Source of the DNA: JARRNO01 sp037384885
GTDB taxonomy: Bacteria > Acidobacteriota > UBA4820 > DSQY01
Assembly: GCA_037384885.1 (NCBI GenBank)
Contig: JARRNO010000180.1
Coordinates: 1 to 8,935 of the forward strand
Reading direction: 5' to 3'
Length of the DNA: 8,935 bases
Shown here: in pieces, positions 1 through 6,202 of the stretch
Layout of the letters: the number at the start of each line of letters is the position of its first letter
Position numbering within the stretch: position 1 is the first letter of the stretch
Translations under genes and position numbers: made by a program
The notes under the pieces: generated by a model
What the model saw: the letters and a program-made list of their open reading frames with translations, nothing else
Told to the model about the DNA's origin: nothing
The model's database searches: none

Positions 1-1942
1 GAATGAGCACGGTCTTCTTCCCGTTGGCGAGGTTCAGCTTGACCAGCGAGCCGTTGCTGGCAACGGCGAACCGCGCGGCCTTCCCCACGGGCAATTGCGC
101 TCTACTGAACCACCAGTGAAGCTCCAGCGGGTGGAGGTGCTTCGCGACCGGCCGCACGGCGCCGGTGGATTCGTCTATTTCAAAGAGAGTCCAGCTCCTG
201 TCGGATCCGCGGCGCCCCGAGAAGACAGCCGCCAGAAGCCTTCCCGGCGACGGTTCGGCGCCCAGGACGGCGGTTCCCTCCACGGGAAGTTCGATGGACT
301 CTTCAAGTACGCCGTTCCGGGTGAAGGTCCAGAGGTGCGGGCGGCCGTTGACGCGCCCGGCCGCGGCGATTCGGCCGCCGGAAAGAAACGCCGCGCTGAT
401 CGCGTGTCCCCCTTGGGCCAGAGGCGCCAGTATCGAGCCGTCGGTCCCATCGTGCAGGCTCAGCGTCCATTTACCCGTTCTGTACGCCGCCAGAATAAAG
501 CGTGACCCCGCAGCGCCGGGAAGGATGTGGATGCTGCCGGAAAGATGCGCCAGCCGGCCCGTAGTCGTGAGGCTCCTTCTCGCCACGTCCAGGGATTGTA
601 TGGTGAGATCCGATGCGTTCGTATTTTCCGGATCGGTGGAAACGGAATAGATTCGCAAGGTATTATCGCTTTCAAATCGCATGCGTACCAGACCAGATGC
701 GCCGGGCGCAGGCTGCCCTGGATTTCCAAGATGGGCCGAGGCCAGAAGCTTGCCTGACGATAGATCGTAGACGGAGATGTTCGAGCGCGTCGCAACCGCA
801 CACCGGTCGCCGCGAGCGGAAAGCGCAAGTCGTACGTAGCTTTGCGGTGAGATGATATGCGCCGACGCAGCGACGGGATGCGGCTTGGCCAGATTGGCGG
901 AGTACAATTCGGGCCTCTTCCCTCCATGCAGCCACACGCATCGGCTGCCGTCTGGTGAAAAAGCCATGGCCCATGCTCCTACGCCCAGCCGGAGCGACCA
1001 TCCCGTTTTTGGGTTGTAAAGGAAGGAGGGCCTGAATTCGTCCGAGCGGTGCTTCATGGGTCCTCTTAGGTAGATCCACCGGCCTCCGGGTGACGCCTGA
1101 CCGCCGTAGACAGCGGCCAAGTCGGCGGGAGACACGCGCACGTACCACTTGCCGTATCCCACGAGAAGGAGGGCTCCAAGCAGGCAGACAGACCACAAGG
1201 TTACGGACAAGACCCGGTGCCCAACCTTGATATCGGTCCGCCCTTTGCTAACCTGCAGGATCCCTGCGGCCAGAAGGGCCGCGACGAAAACCGCCAGGGC
1301 GGCCCAGGCGCCGTTGGCCGCTGCGGGCCAAACGCCCTGCTTGTGGAGGTAGCGCCCGGTGAGAAAGAGCGCCGCAAGACAGATGAGGAACAGACCCATG
1401 TCCGCAAGAAGCCAGGGACTCCGGGAGCGCGCCATGACAGAAACGGCATGAGCGGCTGAAGTGCAAAGCAGGACCACAAGAATGAATAAGAGCACCATCG
1501 TAAGCGGCCCGGGTGGCGCGATCCCCCCCTCCTGCGGCGTCCAACCCGAGGAAGAAGACGCATCGAAGATTCGCAGCACCCCTCCGCCGGAAATCGTGGC
1601 GGGCAGCACCGCTACGATCGCCCCGCCCAGCGCCAACAGCACCGCCGCGCTCATCCGTCCGGCCCAGATCGAAACGTTGCCCATGGGCCGCGTGAAATCG
1701 AACCCCAGCCGGCCTTCGGACAGGTCCCGCGCCAGAACGGATGCGCCCAGCAGCAGGGCGATGAACAGGCCGAAGGTGGCGGAGATCGCTAGGGCGCTCG
1801 CGTCCCGAATCTCGGCCGGGGCATAGTGGATTCCCGGTAGGACTTGGAGAAGCATCGGTATGAATCCCGCGGCCAGGGCCGCCCACCAAAGGTTCTTGCG
1901 TTGGGACAGTTCGCGCATCAATAGGTGTGTGTAGCCTTTCAT
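1..1942 (-). CDS. ABC-2 type permease fused to a beta-propeller-like domain (3' end outside window)
   Basis: This is the membrane subunit of an ABC exporter, encoded with its ATPase. The frame stays open from the ATG at 1942 to the left edge, giving about 647 codons with no stop. The first 265 or so residues hold about seven hydrophobic segments (near 18-36, 48-70, 93-117, 147-166, 177-194, 208-225 and 245-265). A conserved-looking loop, RDLSEGRLGFDFTRPM, follows segment 2, as in ABC-2 permeases. From about residue 270 the protein is soluble, with repeated beta-rich stretches such as FSPDGSRCVWL at 328 and others ending in YDLSSGK, LHDGTDG and LNLANGK. These resemble WD40/PD40 propeller blades. 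An odd number of segments would place this tail outside the cytoplasm if the N-terminus is inside. The start overlaps the ATPase stop (ATGA), with AAGGAGG six bases upstream. The permease call is firm; the propeller is inferred from local patterns, and the substrate is unknown. Confidence 0.85.
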   Translation of the reverse strand, partial: MKGYTHLLMRELSQRKNLWWAALAAGFIPMLLQVLPGIHYAPAEIRDASALAISATFGLFIALLLGASVLARDLSEGRLGFDFTRPMGNVSIWAGRMSAAVLLALGGAIVAVLPATISGGGVLRIFDASSSSGWTPQEGGIAPPGPLTMVLLFILVVLLCTSAAHAVSVMARSRSPWLLADMGLFLICLAALFLTGRYLHKQGVWPAAANGAWAALAVFVAALLAAGILQVSKGRTDIKVGHRVLSVTLWSVCLLGALLLVGYGKWYVRVSPADLAAVYGGQASPGGRWIYLRGPMKHRSDEFRPSFLYNPKTGWSLRLGVGAWAMAFSPDGSRCVWLHGGKRPELYSANLAKPHPVAASAHIISPQSYVRLALSARGDRCAVATRSNISVYDLSSGKLLASAHLGNPGQPAPGASGLVRMRFESDNTLRIYSVSTDPENTNASDLTIQSLDVARRSLTTTGRLAHLSGSIHILPGAAGSRFILAAYRTGKWTLSLHDGTDGSILAPLAQGGHAISAAFLSGGRIAAAGRVNGRPHLWTFTRNGVLEESIELPVEGTAVLGAEPSPGRLLAAVFSGRRGSDRSWTLFEIDESTGAVRPVAKHLHPLELHWWFSRAQLPVGKAARFAVASNGSLVKLNLANGKKTVLI

Positions 1943-2862
1943 GGGCGCCCTCCTTCTTCTGCATCCAGGGCCACGAAGATGTCTTCAAGTGTCATGGGTG
2001 AGGCGTCAAGGTCCGTGACACCGGGGGTGGCGGCGAAGGCAGCGAAGGCTTCGTCGTTGAAGTCCTGCACGACGGCCTCCATGCCCCAGGGCCGTTGCGA
2101 AACCCGGAGCGGCCGCATGGCTTGAAGCGCGCTATCCGAATCCTGCGCTGCCCGGTTCCGCCCGAATGTCAAGAGCCGGAAACGACCCTTGAGCGAATCC
2201 ATCGGCTCGTCCAGGAGAAGCCGCCCCTCGCGCATGACGCCCACGTGGTCCGCGATGCCTTCGACGCCGGCCAAGTCGTGGCTTGTGAGAAAGACCGTCG
2301 TGCTCCGGTCGGCCAGTTCGCCCACCAGCTCTTCGAAAAAACTCCTCCGGGCCACTGGATCCAACCCCAGCGTCGGGTCGTCCAGGACCAGCACCTCCGG
2401 CATCGGCCCCAGGGCCAGCGCCAGCATGAGCTGCCGTTTCTGGCCCTTGGAAAGGCGGCCGAAGGGGAGATCGTACGGAACGGCGAAGCGAGTCAACCGT
2501 TCCCGGAAGCTGCGCGCGTCCCAGGAATCGTAGAGCTTCGAACAAAAGGCTTCGAGCTGCTTCGCCGTCATACCGGGGGGTGCGTCGGGGTCCTCGGGCA
2601 CCACGCCGGTACGGGCCATGAGTTTCGCCCGCTTTCTCCACGGATCTTCTCCAAGGAGTGAGATGGAGCCGCGTTGCGGTTTCCGCTCTCCCAACAGGCA
2701 GCGGATGAGCGACGTCTTTCCGGCGCCGTTTCGTCCCAGCAGGGCGTGGACGGTTCCCTTATTCACGCCGATGGTTACCGAGTCCGCGGCGACGGTGCGG
2801 CCGTAGCGGATCGTGACGCCATCGAGGACAATCGTCGCTGGGTCGTTCTGTCGTTCTGTCAT
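1939..2862 (-). CDS. ABC transporter ATP-binding protein (YtrB/BcrA-like)
   Basis: This cytoplasmic ATPase should power the neighbouring ABC-2 permease. The 307-residue protein has the full nucleotide-binding domain: Walker A GRNGAGKT at 43-50, signature LSKGQKRQL at 137-145, Walker B VLVLDDPT around 157-164, D-loop GLD at 166-168 and switch histidine H195 in TSHD. Two positions are unusual. The residue after the Walker B aspartate is D162 rather than the catalytic glutamate, and the Q-loop reads VVPEDP, with E90 where glutamine is normal. A C-terminal extension of about 80 residues follows the domain, ending in a TLEDIFVAL motif typical of drug or lipid exporter ATPases. The start at 2862 overlaps the GntR stop by four bases (ATGA) and is preceded by GGAGGGAGG. 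The three-gene context of GntR regulator, ATPase and permease matches envelope-stress or antibiotic-export operons. The transported substrate cannot be read from the sequence. Confidence 0.93.
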   Translation of the reverse strand: MTERQNDPATIVLDGVTIRYGRTVAADSVTIGVNKGTVHALLGRNGAGKTSLIRCLLGERKPQRGSISLLGEDPWRKRAKLMARTGVVPEDPDAPPGMTAKQLEAFCSKLYDSWDARSFRERLTRFAVPYDLPFGRLSKGQKRQLMLALALGPMPEVLVLDDPTLGLDPVARRSFFEELVGELADRSTTVFLTSHDLAGVEGIADHVGVMREGRLLLDEPMDSLKGRFRLLTFGRNRAAQDSDSALQAMRPLRVSQRPWGMEAVVQDFNDEAFAAFAATPGVTDLDASPMTLEDIFVALDAEEGGRP

Positions 2863-3260
2863 GGCCTCCCTCCGTCTCCGCCCAGGTCCTTCCAGGCGGT
2901 GTCAAACTCCTTCACGGCTTCGTCCCGGTCGGCGCCCAGCGTCGCCGCGTGGGTCGCGTAGCGGTCGGCCCCCTCGCGCAGCGCGCTGCGGCGCTCGCTC
3001 TTTCTCAGCACGGGCGGGTTGTCTTCGACGAAGGTTCCCTCGCCCCGCCTCACCTTGAGCACGCCCGCGTCCGCCAGCCTCCGGTAAGCCTTGGCCACGG
3101 TCGCAGGATTCACGCGGAGGTCTTTGGCCAGTTCCCGGACCGACGGCACCGGCGCTCCCCGGGCCATGGCGCCCGCCGCAACGAGCCTTCTCACGCCCTC
3201 CTCGATCTGCTTCCAGACCGGGACGGCGTCCGAAGGATTCACCACCAGTTTTCTCTGCAT
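2859..3260 (-). CDS. GntR family transcriptional regulator, YtrA-type
   Basis: This is probably the repressor of the exporter operon it heads. From the ATG at 3260 it has 133 residues. A winged helix-turn-helix covers about residues 12-75: PVWKQIEEGVRRL, then PSVRELAKDLRVNPATVAKA as the helix-turn-helix, then the wing RRGEGTFV. Only about 55 residues follow, which is too short for a FadR- or HutC-type ligand domain and fits the small dimerisation tail of the YtrA subfamily. An upstream in-frame ATG at 3290 would add ten residues. I prefer 3260 because GGGAGGT lies about seven bases upstream, whereas 3290 has no ribosome binding site and would sit only a few bases from the predicted transcript start. 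The gene overlaps the ATPase by four bases. Autoregulation is inferred from the palindrome at 3295-3316. Confidence 0.9.
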   Translation of the reverse strand: MQRKLVVNPSDAVPVWKQIEEGVRRLVAAGAMARGAPVPSVRELAKDLRVNPATVAKAYRRLADAGVLKVRRGEGTFVEDNPPVLRKSERRSALREGADRYATHAATLGADRDEAVKEFDTAWKDLGGDGGRP

Positions 3261-3294
3261 GGACCTACCTCCCGAAGTGCGCTGGACCATATCG

Positions 3295-3333
3295 GTGTAT
3301 TAGTACTGTAATACACTATGCCATGGCTGTCAA
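3295..3333 (-). promoter_or_regulatory. Promoter with overlapping palindromic operator for the GntR-ABC operon
   Basis: On the minus strand a perfect TTGACA (3328-3333) is followed after 17 bases by TACAGT (3305-3310), which matches four of six -10 positions. A perfect inverted repeat, GTGTATTA and TAATACAC separated by six bases, spans 3295-3316 and covers the -10 box and the expected transcription start. A dimeric GntR protein bound there would block RNA polymerase. AT-rich palindromes of this shape are known for YtrA-type regulators. Binding by the adjacent regulator is inferred. Confidence 0.75.
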
Positions 3334-3422
3334 GCCCGAAGAAAACCGTGCCGCTTGCCGTCTCTTCAATCCCATCCTCGGTGAGGTGCGATTGACGGAA
3401 ATGAAGGCCGCTCATCTCCCCA

Positions 3423-3451
3423 TAGACGCTTCGCCCATGCGGGTGTAAAAT
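3423..3451 (+). promoter_or_regulatory. Candidate promoter for the ankyrin genes
   Basis: TAGACG (four of six matches to -35) lies 17 bases before TAAAAT (five of six matches to -10). It would give a leader of about 190 bases before the ankyrin start at 3648. It is the best sigma-70-like match I found in this spacer, but the -35 is weak and other starts are possible. Confidence 0.3.
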
Positions 3452-3647
3452 AAGTCATTCGATTTGAACCAGCGGATCCTCAAGAGGGGCGAAGGAATAT
3501 GCTTGATTACCCTTGCCTCGTGACGGGGACCGGTTCTGCCGCAATCATTGGAAACACGGGGATGGGTGAGGATGCCGTCCTGCAGAGGTCGTGCGGCCGT
3601 CATTTTAGGAGTGCAGCTGTACCAGGAACCTGAAAGGAGCATCTCCC

Positions 3648-4544
3648 ATGAAGCCATTTTCTGTTCGTGCCGGTTTGTTTCTCGTGTGTGCCTTCGGTAT
3701 TCTTCTGGCCTCGGGGTGCGCCGCCGGGAAAAAACCCGTTGGACCGGCCGCATCGGCGACGAGTCACCTTCCACCGCCGGTGCAGGATGCAGCGCCGCTG
3801 ATCAAGGCTGCCCGGAAGGACGATATCCAAGCAGCGAAGGAGGCATTGGCGAAAGGGATTCCCATCGAAGCGAAGGGACCCCAGGGCGGAACGGCCCTGT
3901 TCTGGGCGGCATATGACGGCAAGCTCGACATGGTGAAGTGCCTGATCGGACGCGGGGCCGATCCGGAGAGGGAGATGGTCGGTCGCATCAGCCCCACTTT
4001 AGAGATCGGAAGTGTCTTGTGCGCGGCAGCCTATTCGGGCAGCGAGCCGGTTGTGAACTACCTGATCGACGAAAAGAAAATCCCCGTTGATGAGGTGGAG
4101 TTTATGGACGATGGGTTCAGGGGGGGCTGGACTCCATTTTGCTATGCTGCCTACGGTGCGCATCTCTCTCTGATGAAGGACCTCCTGGCCAAGGGCGCCG
4201 ACCTTCACTTTAAGGGGCCCGACGGGCGCACTCCTCTCTTTGCGGCCATCGAATCCCACAGCGACAGCCTGACAGCCGTCCGGTTTCTGCTTAACCACGG
4301 AGCCCGCGTGAATGCCGCCCAGCAAAACGGGTGGGTACCCATTCTAGATGCGGCTTCTCTCGGAAAACCGGCATTAGTCAGCCTGCTCCTCAAAGCCGGT
4401 GCAGATCCCAACGCCGCGACTGATAGGGGCGATACGCCCATCATGGTGTCACAGTGGGTTGCTCACCCCAGCGACGAAGTCACTCTAGAACTCCTGAAGG
4501 CGGGGGCGACGCTCGTGGCAACGGACAATGAAGGAAAGAGCTGA
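3648..4544 (+). CDS. Ankyrin-repeat lipoprotein (probably the 5' part of a frameshifted gene)
   Basis: This 298-residue protein begins with a lipoprotein signal peptide: basic start, hydrophobic stretch at about 9-21 and LLASGC with the modified cysteine at C24. Alanine at +2 does not signal inner-membrane retention, so outer-membrane anchoring facing the periplasm is the likely location. A short Ala/Pro linker follows, then about seven ankyrin repeats from residue 47 to 292. Clear examples are GGTALFWAAYDGKLDMVKCL (80-99), DGRTPLFAAI (192-201) and the loop motif KAGADPNAATDRGDTP (249-264). The start has AAAGGAG eight bases upstream. The frame stops immediately after the opening DNEGKS of another repeat, and the overlapping frame at 4528 carries on with ankyrin repeats. 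The role is presumably protein-protein binding in the envelope; the partner is unknown. It could be a complete short lipoprotein, but the mid-repeat stop argues against that. Confidence 0.85.
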   Translation: MKPFSVRAGLFLVCAFGILLASGCAAGKKPVGPAASATSHLPPPVQDAAPLIKAARKDDIQAAKEALAKGIPIEAKGPQGGTALFWAAYDGKLDMVKCLIGRGADPEREMVGRISPTLEIGSVLCAAAYSGSEPVVNYLIDEKKIPVDEVEFMDDGFRGGWTPFCYAAYGAHLSLMKDLLAKGADLHFKGPDGRTPLFAAIESHSDSLTAVRFLLNHGARVNAAQQNGWVPILDAASLGKPALVSLLLKAGADPNAATDRGDTPIMVSQWVAHPSDEVTLELLKAGATLVATDNEGKS

Positions 4545-6147
4545 GAGTCCGGCGCTTAAGGCGGAATCCCCCCCTGCCATCAAGGTCAGAATGAACGACG
4601 GAAGTTCGCTCCTCATGAGCGCGGCGAAGAATTCCAAGGACAACACGGCTGTGCTTTCATTCCTCCTGGAAAAGGGCGCCAAGCTTCCAGAGGTGAACAA
4701 AAACGGGAAGACCGCGTTCGATTACGCCGTGATGGGAAGCAGTCTGGCCAATATGAAATACCTGGTTTCCAAGGGCGCCGATCCCAAGCACCTGAATCGC
4801 TGGGGCGATACAACATTACTTGAAGCAGCATCTATTCAAAATTGCTCCACTTCGGTCATCCACTACCTATTGTCTCGCGGCGTGGATCCCTACGCAGCCA
4901 ATGTTTTCGGCTTTACGGCGCTTCAATCTGCAGCGTTGAGTGGGAACGGGCCGGTCTTTAAGCAGCTGCTTTCGGTTTGGGTTTCGGGAAAGGCCTTTAG
5001 GGAATCTGCGGGGAAACCTTATTCCTCCCCCCTACAACTGAAAAGCCGGATTGGCGCCAATCTTCTTTGGGATGCTGTCATCTCCAAGCACCCGAGCGAC
5101 GATATAATCAAAAAGCTCGTGGCCATGGGGTGCAAGGAAGATGTGCAAGCCGGGAAACAACAACAAAACGTTTTGCAGGAGGCTGCCTCTAACGGCGCGC
5201 TCTCCCTGGCGTCCTTCAAACTTCTGTTCGAACGGTGGAGACGCGACAAGAGCCTTCCCGATCCCCTGCAGCTTCGCGATGGGAATAAGGGAACGCTATT
5301 GATACTAGCTGCAGACAACTCAAGGCCGAACCTGGGCATACTGCGTTACTTGATTCACCAGGGGGCGGACGTGTACGCCCCGAACAAGTGGGGCAATACG
5401 GCCCTCCAGATCGCCGTTTCCCTGGGGAACGAGGCTGAATTCCAGCTTCTCATGACGGCATGGAAAGAGGGGCGCGAAAGTTTGGAGGAAACCGGCGGGT
5501 CATATATACCTCCACAGAAGCTGCTGAGCAGCGATGGTGAAAATCTCCTCATGAGGGCGGCTTTCGGGGACGACCCGAAACTGGTGATGATCAAGCAGCT
5601 TCTTGACATGGGCATTAAGCTGACTTACAGGGACAAGGAAGGTTGGACGGTACTTCAGGCGGCGGCCTACAGCGGCCATCCGGCGCTTCTCAAGTGGCTG
5701 GTGGCCAAGTGGAGGGAGATTCCCGGCGCTGCCGACCCTCTGGCATTGCGCAACAAGGACAGAGAGACCCTGCTCCACCTCGTCGCCAGAGCACCGCACT
5801 TCAGCGCGCCCGTGATGCTCTACCTCATTAAAATGGGCATACCCGTTGCCGCAAGGGATCATTGGGGCCAGACTCCGCTGGCGCTCACAGCGTCATACGG
5901 CAACGTGAAAGGCGCCGCCATTCTCCTGGCGGCGGGCGCACGGATCGATGCGCTCAATGCCGACGGAGAGACGCCGCTTTACGAAGCCGTATCCGCCAAG
6001 AAGCCGTCGCGGGCGGTGGTCGATCTCCTGCTGAAGCACGGGGCCGATCCCGCCATAAAGAACAACAAGGGACAGAGCCCGCTTCAACTGGCGCGGCGGA
6101 AGGGCTTGGGCCGGATTGTCAGCGATATGGACGCTGCAGCAAAATAA
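4528..6147 (+). CDS. Ankyrin-repeat protein without signal peptide (probably the 3' part of the same gene)
   Basis: This 539-residue frame is almost entirely ankyrin repeats, from about residue 25 to 530. Recognisable motifs include NKNGKTAFDYAVMGSSLANM (57-76), RWGDTTLLEAAS (91-102), HWGQTPLALTASYGN (445-459), DGETPLYEAV (479-488) and KHGADPAIKNNKGQSPLQLA (503-522). The ATG at 4528 lies inside the preceding gene, overlaps it by 17 bases in the +1 frame, and has no convincing ribosome binding site. A second ATG at 4591 has only a weak AAGG upstream. No signal peptide is present, so as a separate protein it would be cytoplasmic, unlike its lipoprotein neighbour. Joined by removal of one base, the two frames give one 832-residue lipoprotein. 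Residues 127-447 contain a duplicated unit of about 160 residues with Trp/Pro-containing inserts. It is certainly an ankyrin protein; its status as an independent gene is doubtful. Confidence 0.8.
   Translation: MKERAESPALKAESPPAIKVRMNDGSSLLMSAAKNSKDNTAVLSFLLEKGAKLPEVNKNGKTAFDYAVMGSSLANMKYLVSKGADPKHLNRWGDTTLLEAASIQNCSTSVIHYLLSRGVDPYAANVFGFTALQSAALSGNGPVFKQLLSVWVSGKAFRESAGKPYSSPLQLKSRIGANLLWDAVISKHPSDDIIKKLVAMGCKEDVQAGKQQQNVLQEAASNGALSLASFKLLFERWRRDKSLPDPLQLRDGNKGTLLILAADNSRPNLGILRYLIHQGADVYAPNKWGNTALQIAVSLGNEAEFQLLMTAWKEGRESLEETGGSYIPPQKLLSSDGENLLMRAAFGDDPKLVMIKQLLDMGIKLTYRDKEGWTVLQAAAYSGHPALLKWLVAKWREIPGAADPLALRNKDRETLLHLVARAPHFSAPVMLYLIKMGIPVAARDHWGQTPLALTASYGNVKGAAILLAAGARIDALNADGETPLYEAVSAKKPSRAVVDLLLKHGADPAIKNNKGQSPLQLARRKGLGRIVSDMDAAAK
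4906..5868 (+). repeat. Internal tandem duplication of a ~160-residue ankyrin unit
   Basis: Residues 127-287 and 288-447 of the downstream ankyrin frame align almost without gaps. Each unit has two ankyrin pairs. The first pair carries a long insert (W151 or W312, then G, E, G, Y, P, L, S, G and N at identical offsets). The second carries a short insert (W237 or W395, then DPLQLR or DPLALR). The distance from Trp to the next Leu-Leu is 28, 20, 28 and 20 residues in order. The DNA copies have diverged, so the duplication is old or under selection at the protein level. Confidence 0.75.
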
Positions 6148-6150
6148 AGC

Positions 6151-6175
6151 CGCCGCTCGCAAGAGGCGTGCGGCG
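6151..6175 (+). terminator. Possible hairpin between convergent genes
   Basis: CGCCGC (6151-6156) and GCGGCG (6170-6175) can pair around a 13-base loop just after the ankyrin stop codon, in the 55-base gap between convergent genes. There is no T-tract on either side, so it is at best a weak or Rho-assisted terminator. Confidence 0.25.
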
Positions 6176-6202
6176 TGTAAGGCAGCAGCGGTCCGGAAGT
6201 CC

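Larger units (their letters stand above)
3261..3647. other. Divergent intergenic region
   Basis: This gene-free stretch of 387 bases separates the minus-strand exporter operon from the plus-strand ankyrin genes. Its left end holds the leader, operator and promoter of the GntR gene, and its right end holds the ankyrin ribosome binding site. A candidate plus-strand promoter lies near 3423-3451. The only in-frame ORF noted, 41 codons at 3323-3448, lacks a ribosome binding site and overlaps the GntR promoter. I see no RNA gene or repeat in the rest. Confidence 0.6.

Noticed and set aside
1248..1988. Minus-strand 246-codon ORF overlapping the permease
   Set aside because: It is Arg/Gly/Pro-rich with no domain and lies antiphase within the permease, whose frame is hydrophobic and has a strong ribosome binding site and ATGA coupling.
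2843..2858. Tandem 8-base repeat TCGTTCTG x2 at the ATPase 5' end
   Set aside because: It encodes ordinary N-terminal residues before the ATPase domain; a two-copy repeat of this size is unremarkable.
3261..3290. Extended GntR start at 3290
   Set aside because: It lacks a ribosome binding site and would lie only a few bases from the predicted transcript start; the ATG at 3260 has GGGAGGT at good spacing.
3323..3448. Short 41-codon ORF in the divergent intergenic region
   Set aside because: It has no ribosome binding site, overlaps the GntR promoter on the other strand, and shows no recognisable protein pattern.
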